This document shows positions 17,400 to 26,214 of a stretch of 64,000 bases of DNA, piece after piece. Source of the stretch: Pedobacter polysacchareus (lineage in GTDB: Bacteria > Bacteroidota > Bacteroidia > Sphingobacteriales > Sphingobacteriaceae); contig NZ_JAHYSS010000003.1 in the NCBI RefSeq assembly GCF_019802255.1, positions 620,001-684,000 on the forward strand, in the 5' to 3' direction. Under the pieces are notes generated by a model. That model was not told the DNA's origin and made no database searches. It was given only the letters and a program-made list of their open reading frames with translations. The stretch's first letter is position 1. Every line of letters begins with the position of its first letter. Made by a program: the position numbers and the translations under genes.

Positions 17400-18086
17400 A
17401 TGAAAGTATTAATCGTATTGACATCCCACAGTGATTTAGGTGACACGGGACACAAAACCGGTTTCTGGATAGAAGAATTTGCCGCGCCTTACTATGTGAT
17501 GGCTGATGCCGGAGTGGAGCTCAGTATCGCCTCACCTAAAGGAGGTCAGCCCCCAATAGATCCTAAAAGTGACAGTCCGGAAAATCAGACTCCTGCCACC
17601 AAACGCTTCCATGCAGATGAGGCGCTGAAAGCAGCGCTGGCTCAGTCTTTAAAGTTAAGTGAAGTAAATGAAGGTGATTATGATGGTGTTTTCTATCCGG
17701 GTGGTCATGGTCCACTGTGGGATTTAGCAAATGATAAAAGTTCCATTTCTTTAATTGAAGGCTTTTACCAACACAACAAACCTATTGCTTTTGTGTGTCA
17801 TGCCCCTGCGGCGCTGGTACAGGTAAAAACGTCGAATGGGGAGCCATTGGTTAAAGGAAAACAAGTGACGGGCTTCTCAAATACTGAAGAAGAGGCTGTA
17901 CAATTGACTAAAGTCGTTCCTTTCCTTTTGGAAGATGAGCTGAAAAACTTAGGCGCAATTTATAGTAAAGGCGCCGATTGGAGTGCTCATGTAAAGAAAG
18001 ACGGCTTACTGATTACCGGACAAAATCCAGGTTCATCTGAAGCAACGGCTAAACTGCTGCTTGAAACATTAAAAGCAGGTAAATAA
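17400..18086 (+). CDS. DJ-1/PfpI superfamily protein (Hsp31/glyoxalase III-like)
   Basis: A 228-residue class I amidotransferase-fold protein. The nucleophile elbow AFVCHAPAAL places Cys133 next to His134. An acidic partner is offered by WIEEF (Glu25/26), and YDGVFYPGGHGPLWDL (94-109) is the family signature. Members of this branch remove methylglyoxal or act as protein deglycases/chaperones. It ends the marR operon and fits a carbonyl-stress theme. A stable hairpin 30 bp downstream ends the unit. Confidence 0.85.
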   Translation: MKVLIVLTSHSDLGDTGHKTGFWIEEFAAPYYVMADAGVELSIASPKGGQPPIDPKSDSPENQTPATKRFHADEALKAALAQSLKLSEVNEGDYDGVFYPGGHGPLWDLANDKSSISLIEGFYQHNKPIAFVCHAPAALVQVKTSNGEPLVKGKQVTGFSNTEEEAVQLTKVVPFLLEDELKNLGAIYSKGADWSAHVKKDGLLITGQNPGSSEATAKLLLETLKAGK

Positions 18087-18115
18087 GAACGCTTATAAGG
18101 CTGGAATCTAATGTA

Positions 18116-18158
18116 ATAAACTGTGTCTCTAAGTTAATAACTAACTGACACAGTTTAT
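18116..18158. terminator. Bidirectional terminator-like hairpin
   Basis: Perfect 12-bp arms ATAAACTGTGTC (18116-18127) and GACACAGTTTAT (18147-18158) enclose a 19-nt loop. They lie between convergent genes: the marR operon ending at 18086 and the tail-sheath gene ending at 18258. The T-tract TTTTTTT at about 18169-18175 is a little further downstream. Confidence 0.65.
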
Positions 18159-18257
18159 CTACACCCTATTTTTTTGTAGCAAATGATTACAAATTAGGTG
18201 GTTTGGTTACTCATTCCAAAAAGCAATTTTGCTGACCATTTACTATTTGTTAATTGA

Positions 18258-19739
18258 CTAGGATTGTTGTAACTGTTGTTGGAAAGTGATGATGATAAAC
18301 TCAGCGGGTCTTACTATGGCCACCTTTACGTTGATCAGCATCTTTCCGTCCAAAATATCGTTTGGTGTCATCGTTGCCCCAAGGCCAATCTGAACATCAA
18401 AAGCTTGCTCGGGTACTGCACCAGCCAAAGCTCCTTGTTTCCAAAGATTAGTTAAGAAGTTTGTGACCATTGCTTTAATCGTAATCCATGTGTTTGCATC
18501 ATTAAGCTCAAACACATAATCCCTTGTAGCTGCTTTAATTGATTGCTCAATCATAATCAAGGTCCTTCTCACATTGATATATTTCCAGTCAGCACTATTT
18601 CCATCCAAGGTCCTGCCGCCCCATACCAAAGTTCCAAGACCTTGAAACGGACGAATGACATTTACCGATTTTCCTGTTTCCGGATGTACGTTAAAATCTT
18701 CCTGATCCTGACTTGAAATACTAACGACTGGACTGTCTACAAAGTTCAAAGAATAATTGGCTGGTGCTTTCCACACTCCCCTTGTATTGTCAACCATTGT
18801 ATAAAGTCCTGCTATTGCTGCACTTGGAGGCAATTGATTTACCAGATTTCTGGCTTGATTTAATATGGCACTGTAATTGGCACTCGTTGATTTAAGCTCA
18901 AGATGATGATTTTTGTTTAGGTTATGAATCTGATCCAACAAACCCGCTTTATCCAACTCAGCAAACTTGGTCTTGTAGTTTTCATATATTTTTTGTGGCA
19001 GACCATCTTCGAGATAATCATTGTATGAATCCGGAAGATTTTCGAATGTAAGCTCATCAATTTCAACTACACTTGAATTCAGCCATGGATAATATGCTGC
19101 GCCATAGTTAAGGAAACTATTTCCGATTTTGCTTCTAAACTCATCAACTACGGCTGAAGGTTTCATGCTGTCATCATGGTTCTTAAGATCAAATATGGCA
19201 AAGCGGTTCTGCATTCCGGCGCAATGAGCAAGAACATCGGTATAGATTGCATACGCAGCTTCCTTTAACTTTATAACATCAGGCATTACAACTAATGTAG
19301 GTTCCGGAGTATTTTTCAATATTTCCAATGCACCATCAACCTTGTTGAAATCTGAGGCCTTTACCTCAAGTCCATTTACTTTGTCGCCATATACATCTAC
19401 TGCTAAAATAACGCAGGAACTTCCTCCATTTGTATAGAACAATCGAATACTATTATAGAAATACAGTTCATTATCCTCTTCATACGAAACCTTAAATGTA
19501 TCCGGACTAGTCTCATCCGCTTCAATTTTGAAGTTTGGAGAAAATGTTCCCCCGAAATGCGCTACATACTCAGCAAATGAATTGATTTTTGTTGGAACAC
19601 CAATCAGAGATTTTCCATTACTTTCGGCCTTAAAAGTATAGCCAACAAATGCGGGAATTGCAGTTTCTACTGCTATAGCTGAATTTGGGAAAGCTGGTAG
19701 TTCTTCAATGTAAACTCCGGGTGATTTGCGCATTGCCAT
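18258..19739 (-). CDS. Orphan contractile tail sheath protein
   Basis: A 493-residue protein of the phage-tail-sheath family. The N-terminus RKSPGVYIEELPAFPNSAIA is the characteristic sheath opening. The subtilisin-like middle domain is present, and the C-terminal sheath domain shows GLGTLVWGGRTLDG, YINVRRTLIMIEQSIK and VAIVRPAEFIIITFQQ. In phage tails and extracellular contractile injection systems this protein forms the contracting outer tube. Here no tube, baseplate, spike, ATPase or terminator gene is adjacent; both neighbours are metabolic genes. It could be a relic kept for another use, or a component supplied to a system elsewhere. The coding sequence looks intact. Confidence 0.85.
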   Translation of the reverse strand: MAMRKSPGVYIEELPAFPNSAIAVETAIPAFVGYTFKAESNGKSLIGVPTKINSFAEYVAHFGGTFSPNFKIEADETSPDTFKVSYEEDNELYFYNSIRLFYTNGGSSCVILAVDVYGDKVNGLEVKASDFNKVDGALEILKNTPEPTLVVMPDVIKLKEAAYAIYTDVLAHCAGMQNRFAIFDLKNHDDSMKPSAVVDEFRSKIGNSFLNYGAAYYPWLNSSVVEIDELTFENLPDSYNDYLEDGLPQKIYENYKTKFAELDKAGLLDQIHNLNKNHHLELKSTSANYSAILNQARNLVNQLPPSAAIAGLYTMVDNTRGVWKAPANYSLNFVDSPVVSISSQDQEDFNVHPETGKSVNVIRPFQGLGTLVWGGRTLDGNSADWKYINVRRTLIMIEQSIKAATRDYVFELNDANTWITIKAMVTNFLTNLWKQGALAGAVPEQAFDVQIGLGATMTPNDILDGKMLINVKVAIVRPAEFIIITFQQQLQQS

Positions 19740-19869
19740 AAGTTTGGTAATGAATTTAGGTATGTAACATTATGAAATTCTTTTCAGCAAACCAAAAACA
19801 TTAAGCACCGAAACTATATTTATCCGCAATTGTTACTAGTTCAGTAAACGAATCTTTTAACAGGAGCAT

Positions 19870-20448
19870 ATGCCTCTCGAGATGAAACAAATAATTAATA
19901 TGAACAATACCGGAAAAAACGTATTATACCTAAGCTTAGCACTAAGTACCTGTGCGATACTTTTCAACGCCTGCAAAGTCAGCATACCCAAAGGAGCCAA
20001 AGCAGTAAAACCATTTGACAGCAAACGTTACCTGGGCAAATGGTATGAAATTGCACGACTTGATTTTAAATATGAAAAGAACCTCAATAATGTAACCGCA
20101 ACCTATACTGAAAAAGATAAGGGTCAAATCCAGGTAGACAACAGAGGCTATGATACCGTAAAAAAACAGTGGAAACAAAGCATCGGTAAAGCCAAGCTTG
20201 TAAAAGGAACAGATCAGGGAAGATTAAAAGTTTCCTTTTTCGGTCCATTCTATGCAGGTTATAACGTAATCGCTATCGACACAGATTATCAATATGCACT
20301 GGTGGCTGGCAATAACCTAAATTATCTTTGGATACTTTCCAGAACAAGCGCAATACCTGAGTCCGTAAAGGAAGACTATCTCGCGCAAGCTAAAAAATTA
20401 GGTTATCGGACAGAGGACCTGGTGTGGACCGTACATCATCCACAATAG
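19870..20448 (+). CDS. Bacterial lipocalin (Blc-like lipoprotein)
   Basis: A lipocalin of up to 192 residues. The first lipocalin motif KRYLGKWYEIARLDFKYEK is followed by NVTATYTEKDKGQIQVDNRGY and the C-terminal YLWILSRTSAIPE. The N-terminus has a signal peptide ending at a possible lipobox (ILFNAC), so it is probably anchored to the outer membrane. AGGAG lies just before the ATG at 19870, but Met codons at residues 5 and 11 are possible starts too. Blc proteins bind lysophospholipids and are membrane-stress proteins, often linked to light-response clusters. Its 3' end overlaps the convergent SDR gene by 13 bp. Confidence 0.85.
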   Translation: MPLEMKQIINMNNTGKNVLYLSLALSTCAILFNACKVSIPKGAKAVKPFDSKRYLGKWYEIARLDFKYEKNLNNVTATYTEKDKGQIQVDNRGYDTVKKQWKQSIGKAKLVKGTDQGRLKVSFFGPFYAGYNVIAIDTDYQYALVAGNNLNYLWILSRTSAIPESVKEDYLAQAKKLGYRTEDLVWTVHHPQ

Positions 20449-21866
20449 AAAGATGTAATATTCCGCATCATTCCTTTAAAAATAAAAGCATGAAAAGGCA
20501 AAACTGCATACCAGTATAACCTTCCTGTGAGGCCTAAAGGCCGAAAAGTAGCCGTTTGTATAAATCTATTTTCCTTATCTATTTTAAATTCGAGCCAGGC
20601 TTCACCAGGTAATTTCATTTCTGCATACAACAGTAGACGCCCATCCTTTTTATCGGCAAGAATTACTCTCCAGAAATCAATTACACTTCCAGTCGATAAT
20701 GTATTGGAATTTGTTCTCCCCCTTTGCAATCCTACTCCGCCAAATAACTTATCCAGGAAGCCCCGAATACCCCAAAGCCAATCTGCATAATACCATCCCG
20801 TTTCTCCACCTATAGCCCAAACATTCTTCAATACACGTTCCCGATCAGCTACCTTCATGGATCGCACATCTTTAAAACAGCCCTCCTGGGGAACTTCAAT
20901 GAGTTTTTTAAACCGATCAGGATAAACGTAGCCATTCATCGCATCCCGCCAGCTTGAAATGACCTGGTTTTGTTCTATTTTATCAAAAGCCAATTCGATC
21001 GACTGCTCATAGGTAATGGGTTGAATGTTTAATTTTTCCTGCAGATCATTTGGTTTTGCCACCACATCAACCTTCATACTCTCTACCAAACTGCCCGCCA
21101 AAGGATAAGAAACTGAGGTCACAAAATATAGCCAATAGGAAGAAAGCTTTGGTGTCATTACGGGTATGGTAAAAATCCATCGCTTCAATCCCCTCACTTT
21201 AGCGAAACGCAAAAGCATCGCCTTGTAAGTAATCACCTCTGGCCCTCCGATATCATATGCTTTATTGAAAGCATACTCCTGCATCAGCACTCCTTCAAGA
21301 AAATGAAGTACATCGCGAATACCTATGGGCTGACAACGCGTATTGAGCCACTTAGGTGCAATCATTACAGGTAGTTTCTCTACAAGGTCCCTGATAATCT
21401 CAAAACTGGCACTTCCCGACCCCACAATAATCCCCGCCCGTAAAGTAGTTAAAGCATACTTATCCGATTGCAAAGCCTCCTCAACACTCAGGCGTGAATT
21501 TAAATGTTTCGACAAATGCGCACTATTCACAATTCCACTTAAAAAGATAACTTGTTTTGTAGATGTGCGTTCTATGGTGCTTTTAAAATTATTTGCAGTC
21601 GACAGCTCAGCTTCGGAAAAATCACCCTTTGCTGCCGACATGGAATGCATGAGGTAATAGGCTACATCAATAGAGGCAGGTATATGAGCAAGACTTTCCT
21701 TGTCCAGGAAATTAACTTCAACCACCTCTAAATCAAACCCGGCATATTTACTTTTATCAAATCGGCTTTTATCCCGAACGCAACAAATCACCTGGTGCCC
21801 ATTTTCAAGCAAAACAGGCAGCAATCGCTGAGCGATGTAACCGGTAGCACCTGTTAACAATATTCT
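20436..21866 (-). CDS. NAD(P)-binding SDR with DUF2867 C-terminal domain
   Basis: An atypical extended SDR with a Rossmann N-terminus, MRILLTGATGYIAQRLLPVL, which marks the ATG at 21866 as the start. The frame remains open to 21899 with an unlikely MFTNISIFKY extension. The catalytic-type region SAAKGDFSEAE...KQVIFLSGIV lies about residues 85-140. The C-terminal 150 residues form DUF2867 (GETGWYYADWLWGIRGFLD, RPLGLTGRLYWYAVLPFHAFIF). The two-domain form recurs beside lipocalin, folE and photolyase genes in light-inducible loci; the substrate is unknown. It is convergent with the lipocalin gene. Confidence 0.85.
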   Translation of the reverse strand, partial: RILLTGATGYIAQRLLPVLLENGHQVICCVRDKSRFDKSKYAGFDLEVVEVNFLDKESLAHIPASIDVAYYLMHSMSAAKGDFSEAELSTANNFKSTIERTSTKQVIFLSGIVNSAHLSKHLNSRLSVEEALQSDKYALTTLRAGIIVGSGSASFEIIRDLVEKLPVMIAPKWLNTRCQPIGIRDVLHFLEGVLMQEYAFNKAYDIGGPEVITYKAMLLRFAKVRGLKRWIFTIPVMTPKLSSYWLYFVTSVSYPLAGSLVESMKVDVVAKPNDLQEKLNIQPITYEQSIELAFDKIEQNQVISSWRDAMNGYVYPDRFKKLIEVPQEGCFKDVRSMKVADRERVLKNVWAIGGETGWYYADWLWGIRGFLDKLFGGVGLQRGRTNSNTLSTGSVIDFWRVILADKKDGRLLLYAEMKLPGEAWLEFKIDKENRFIQTATFRPLGLTGRLYWYAVLPFHAFIFKGMMRNITSFYCG

Positions 21867-21987
21867 CATATACTTAAATATACTAATATTGGTAAACATC
21901 CCAATTGGATCTAACTATTTTAATTATATTAACATGATAATTTTATTTAACAATTAACTTTTATATTAAAAACTGAACACCATAGCA

Positions 21988-22695
21988 ATGAGAGAAGATA
22001 GAATTGTTGCCTCATTAATAGATGTAAAAAAAATATATCATACGGGTGACACTAGTATCGTAGCATTGGACAGTACATCATTAGACATTCGTAATCAGCA
22101 ACTCACCCTAATTATGGGGCCATCGGGTTCTGGAAAAACAACTCTATTGTCACTAATAGGTTGTATTATCTATCCAACAGAAGGAAAAGTTATCATTCAA
22201 GGAGATGACATCAGCAACTATTCTGAAAAAAAAATGGCGAATATTAGGTTAAACAACATTAGCTTTATTTTTCAGCATTTCAATCTCATAAATCCATTAA
22301 ACGCCTTAGAAAATGTGATGCAACCACTTTTATTAAGAGGAGAAGACGCTGCCTCCGCTAAGCTTAAAGCCATTTCGGCATTGGAAAAAGTAAACATGGG
22401 AGACCGGCAGAAAAACCTACCTAAAAAGCTAAGCGGTGGACAAAAGCAGCGGGTTGCCATTGCAAGAGCTTTGGTAGCAAATACGGAAATCATACTTTGT
22501 GACGAGCCAACCGCTTCTCTAGATGCAAAAAGTGCAGCAGTGGTAATGAAAGAACTGAAATCCCTGGCGCAGCAGGGCAAAGCTATCGTGGTTGTTACCC
22601 ATGATCTGCGCCTACGGCCCTTTGCAGACCGTATTGTATATGTTGAAGAAGGTATGGTATCAGATCACTTAAAAAATGAAGATGATTATAAATAA
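21988..22695 (+). CDS. ABC exporter ATP-binding subunit (DevA-like)
   Basis: A 235-residue MacB/LolD-type ATPase. Walker A is GPSGSGKTT (about residues 44-52), the signature is LSGGQKQRVAIARAL, and Walker B is EIILCDEPTASLD. The C-terminal LRPFADRIVYVEEG is typical for exporters that pair with FtsX-type permeases. It overlaps the adaptor gene by 20 bp. The adaptor, permease and TolC-like genes follow, giving a DevBCA-TolC type envelope efflux operon. The substrate is not evident; glycolipids, lipopeptides or small toxic molecules are possibilities from the family. Confidence 0.88.
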   Translation: MREDRIVASLIDVKKIYHTGDTSIVALDSTSLDIRNQQLTLIMGPSGSGKTTLLSLIGCIIYPTEGKVIIQGDDISNYSEKKMANIRLNNISFIFQHFNLINPLNALENVMQPLLLRGEDAASAKLKAISALEKVNMGDRQKNLPKKLSGGQKQRVAIARALVANTEIILCDEPTASLDAKSAAVVMKELKSLAQQGKAIVVVTHDLRLRPFADRIVYVEEGMVSDHLKNEDDYK

Positions 22696-23656
22696 AAAAA
22701 TACATAGAAATGTGCCCTTACTTACCATAGTAATGCTTTTATTACTTTCAGCTTGTGGAGGAAACAAGAAGGAAATGGAAGCGGAAGAAAGGGTAAAAAT
22801 GGATTCGCTCAGCAGACCGGAAAACATCAGCATGGTATCTGCCATAGCCAGAGTTGAACCTGCAAATGGATTAATAGACCTTTCAGCAGAAGTTTCAGGA
22901 CTTGTAGTCGAAATCTATAAGAAAGAAGGCGATTCTGTTAAAAAAGGAGAACCTATTTTTAAATTGGATAAAAAAGATCAATTAATTGAAGTCGATTTAG
23001 CAAAGCAGCAGATCATTACGCAACAATCAAATATTGATGCCAATAAATATGACATCAATCAGTATGAAGCTACATTGAGGGAAAAAGAACAGGACCTCAG
23101 TATAACACGAAAACTGGCAGAAACTGGTGCCGATACCCGACAGAATCTGGCCATCAAACAGAAAGAGAGAGATGTGATATTCGCGAATCTGCAGTCTGAG
23201 CGCGCTCGATTACAGGCTGGTTTGAGTGAACTAAAAGCATTAAAAACTAAACTCCAACAGTCGGAGCTTGATGCCAATAATAGGGTCGTAAGCGCAAAAG
23301 AAAATGGTATTTTAGTCAGCCTGGATCCCAAAATAGGAACTGCAATAACTGCATTTAGTCCCTTTGCAACACTCGCAACTAATGATGACCCTGTGCTTTA
23401 TGGTGAAATAGATGAGATGTTTGCAGACCGTGTAAAAATTGGACAAGAGCTTACAATCAATTATTTAGGTACAAAAGCAACAATCGCTAAAGGTAAAATC
23501 ATATACATCTCCCCGATATTAGATAATAAATCTCTTTTCTATGAAAAGACGGGAGAAACTACTGACCGAAGAGTTAGAAAGTTTAAAGCAAAATTTACAA
23601 CGCCTGAGAAGTTGCTGATCAACGCAAAAGTAGAATGTAAAATAAAAATTCAATAA
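22676..23656 (+). CDS. HlyD/DevB-like periplasmic adaptor lipoprotein
   Basis: A 326-residue membrane-fusion protein with a lipoprotein signal (VMLLLLSACGG). The first lipoyl half is SAEVSGLVVEIYKKEGDSVKKGEPIF, followed by a long coiled-coil hairpin (about residues 105-205) and the second half-motif VVSAKENGILVSLDP. It would connect the ABC permease in the inner membrane with the TolC-like channel. The start overlaps the ATPase gene by 20 bp, indicating translational coupling, and the permease gene follows after 5 bp. Confidence 0.85.
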   Translation: MKMIINKKIHRNVPLLTIVMLLLLSACGGNKKEMEAEERVKMDSLSRPENISMVSAIARVEPANGLIDLSAEVSGLVVEIYKKEGDSVKKGEPIFKLDKKDQLIEVDLAKQQIITQQSNIDANKYDINQYEATLREKEQDLSITRKLAETGADTRQNLAIKQKERDVIFANLQSERARLQAGLSELKALKTKLQQSELDANNRVVSAKENGILVSLDPKIGTAITAFSPFATLATNDDPVLYGEIDEMFADRVKIGQELTINYLGTKATIAKGKIIYISPILDNKSLFYEKTGETTDRRVRKFKAKFTTPEKLLINAKVECKIKIQ

Positions 23657-23661
23657 GCCAG

Positions 23662-24795
23662 ATGATCGGTACAGCTTTAAAATTCATGAGATATGATAAA
23701 CCCAAGAGCATTGGAATTATTGTTGGTATAGTCATCAGTATATTTTTAATTGGCCAGCAACTTGGCACATTGCGATTTTTAACTGGCTTAATGAGCGGAC
23801 TGATTGTAAACTCCAATTCATCAGGCAGCGACATTTGGATTATTGACAATATCACAGGTAACGTAAATGCTTTAAGCAGGATAGATGCGAGAATTGCACA
23901 AGAAGTTAAAAGCATAAATGGCGTAGCAGATAGCTATGGAGTTGTAATCGCAAATGCTACTGCAACATTTGAAGGAAGTAAGTCTTCGCCGATAAACCTG
24001 ATTGGCAGTGAAGGCCCACTCTTCATCGCCGGACCAAATCCGTCAAAAATTATCAATGGTAATTTGAATGAATTATACCAAAGCGATGCAGTTTCAGCCG
24101 AATTCTTCAATTCAAAAAACTTAGGCGTTAAGCTGGAAGTAAACAAAACCTTAGAAATTAACAACAAAGCGGCCATTATAAAGGTAATGACCAAAAATGC
24201 CCAGGGCTTCGGAGGATATTTTATGTATACAAATATCAGTAATGCCAGGTTTTATGGAAACTTCCCGAATGACAAATTGAGCATTGTGGTGGTAAAGGTG
24301 AAAAAAGGCGTGGATGTTGGCAATTTAGTAGATCGCATTAATCAAACATTTTATGGTGTAAAAGCCTGGAAGGTAGAGGAGCTGAAAAATTCTACCTTGT
24401 CCGAAATTTTGGTTACTTCAAACATCGGGGTAAGTTTTGGATCTCTGGTGATATTCGCAATGATTAGCGGTTTTTTCATTATCGGACTAACCCTCTACTC
24501 TTCTGCTTTGGACCGATTGGTGGACTATGGGACGCTAAAAGCTATTGGCGCTTCCAATGGTTTTGTATCGAGACTGATCCTTACTCAGGCATTGCTATTT
24601 GCATTAATTGGTTTTATCATTGCCTTCTTATTACTCCTATTATTTAAAAATGGAGTTGCCAGTGCCGGGCTTCTCATCAATTTAGATTGGCCACTGATTA
24701 TGACTTTATTGGGCGTTACGTTATTCATGTCGGTAGGTGGTTCTCTGTTTGCAGTGGTAAAAATCAGCCGACTAGAACCAGCATCCATTTTCTAA
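23662..24795 (+). CDS. FtsX-type ABC permease (DevC-like)
   Basis: A 377-residue permease with the MacB/FtsX layout. It has an N-terminal membrane helix (SIGIIVGIVISIFLIGQQLG), a periplasmic domain of about 230 residues, and three C-terminal helices. One is VSFGSLVIFAMISGFFIIGLTLY, and the last helix is around WPLIMTLLGVTLFMSVGG. The segment YGTLKAIGASNGFVSRLI is the conserved FtsX-domain coupling region. It is the third gene of the efflux operon, 5 bp after the adaptor and 18 bp before the TolC-like gene. Confidence 0.87.
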   Translation: MIGTALKFMRYDKPKSIGIIVGIVISIFLIGQQLGTLRFLTGLMSGLIVNSNSSGSDIWIIDNITGNVNALSRIDARIAQEVKSINGVADSYGVVIANATATFEGSKSSPINLIGSEGPLFIAGPNPSKIINGNLNELYQSDAVSAEFFNSKNLGVKLEVNKTLEINNKAAIIKVMTKNAQGFGGYFMYTNISNARFYGNFPNDKLSIVVVKVKKGVDVGNLVDRINQTFYGVKAWKVEELKNSTLSEILVTSNIGVSFGSLVIFAMISGFFIIGLTLYSSALDRLVDYGTLKAIGASNGFVSRLILTQALLFALIGFIIAFLLLLLFKNGVASAGLLINLDWPLIMTLLGVTLFMSVGGSLFAVVKISRLEPASIF

Positions 24796-24813
24796 TACCT
24801 TAAGTTCTAATTC

Positions 24814-26184
24814 ATGACAAAAAAAAGCGCGTATTATAAAAAGATGAAAAACAGAATGGTAATAATAGTGGGCTTTTTATTGCTGCCTATACTATCCTTT
24901 GCACAGCAAAATATGTTAAAACTCAACCTATCCTTAGCGCAAGCCAGAGCACTGGCTGTAGAAAAGAATCCGAAAATTGCTGCAGGAGAGTTAGATGCAA
25001 AAATTAACAAAGAAATTATTGCTGAAGCCAGACTGAAAAGAATCCCACAGGTTTATGCCGATGCCAATTTGCAAAATAACCTCATCATTCCTGTTACCCC
25101 CGTACCTGCTAATGCCTTTAATCCAAATGCCCCGGATGGGTTGTTAATGCCTTTGAAATTTACCACAAGGTGGACTTCAAATACAGGATTAAATGCAAAC
25201 ATAGATCTTTTTAATTCCCCAAAAAAACAGAACCTAAAAGAAGCCCTAATCAAGGAAAAGATCACGAAATTACAAAACGAAAATGAAGCCAATCTGACTT
25301 CATTTGAGGTAGGAAATGCTTACCTGGCAACTTTGATAGCGGCTGAACAATTAAGATTGGCTGCTTTGGATACGTTAACTAAAAGCAAGATTTTAAAAAT
25401 AAGTCAACAACAATTTGATGAAGGTAGACTACTCTTAACCACCCTAAACCAGTTAAAAGCAGACCGCAATAATACTTTAAATAATTTTGACGAAGCGACA
25501 AAAATCTATATTGACAGCAAAGCCAAATTGTTATATACCATGGGCTTTCCGCCAGAGGATGATATTGACATAGAATTTTCGGACAATTTGGAAAGCTTAT
25601 TCAAAAGCTATCAAATTAAAGCAGAGACTGAAAGTGCAACAAGCATTTCTCTTAATCAGTTAAAACAAAATGAGACACTTCTGAATACTCAAATTACAAG
25701 TACAGTTAAGGGCTATTTGCCAACCCTGACGCTAAAAGCCTATTATGGGGCAAACTACTTTGATAATAACTTCGACATCTTAAAATCATCAAACTGGAAC
25801 GGAAACAGTTTTGTTAATCTGGGACTTAAACTCCCCATCACAGAAGGTCTGGACAGGCAAAAAAAAATAAAGCAACTTCAGTTACAGAAACAGGCTAATC
25901 TGCTTCGTTATCAGGATGAACGAAACAAAAATAAGCTTGATTATTTAGCTGCATTGAGAGAAGCTGCTGTACTTGAAAAAAACTACTTAAGAGTTCAGGA
26001 AAACTTTAGGCTGGCTGAAAAAAACCTGGACCTTGCGGAGCAACAGTTTAGCAATGGCAGAATCCTGATCACTGAACTACAGCAAATCGCCTATAATTAC
26101 CAGAAAGAAAAAAACAACTACCTCAATATGGCCTACAATTACATTTTAGCCAAATTAACGGCAGAAAAAATAAATAAATATTAA
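24814..26184 (+). CDS. TolC family outer membrane efflux channel
   Basis: A product of up to 456 residues with a signal peptide (MVIIVGFLLLPILSFAQQ). The true start may be Met at 24844 (MKNRM). Two internally related halves of long alpha helices carry the TolC pattern (ALAVEKNPKI, ...FEVGNAYLATLIAAEQL, then NLDLAEQQFSNGRILITELQQ). A beta-strand segment is GNSFVNLGLKLPI. It supplies the outer-membrane conduit for the ABC exporter encoded directly upstream and ends the operon. The receptor gene that follows is convergent. Confidence 0.87.
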   Translation: MTKKSAYYKKMKNRMVIIVGFLLLPILSFAQQNMLKLNLSLAQARALAVEKNPKIAAGELDAKINKEIIAEARLKRIPQVYADANLQNNLIIPVTPVPANAFNPNAPDGLLMPLKFTTRWTSNTGLNANIDLFNSPKKQNLKEALIKEKITKLQNENEANLTSFEVGNAYLATLIAAEQLRLAALDTLTKSKILKISQQQFDEGRLLLTTLNQLKADRNNTLNNFDEATKIYIDSKAKLLYTMGFPPEDDIDIEFSDNLESLFKSYQIKAETESATSISLNQLKQNETLLNTQITSTVKGYLPTLTLKAYYGANYFDNNFDILKSSNWNGNSFVNLGLKLPITEGLDRQKKIKQLQLQKQANLLRYQDERNKNKLDYLAALREAAVLEKNYLRVQENFRLAEKNLDLAEQQFSNGRILITELQQIAYNYQKEKNNYLNMAYNYILAKLTAEKINKY

Positions 26185-26214
26185 ATAGAAGAAAGAAAAC
26201 GAAGTACGACTTCC

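Noticed and set aside
19867..19884. CATATG followed by CTCGAG at the lipocalin start, resembling a cloning linker
   Set aside because: Two six-base sites within 20 bp can occur by chance, and the surrounding sequence is normal chromosomal lipocalin coding sequence with no vector sequence.
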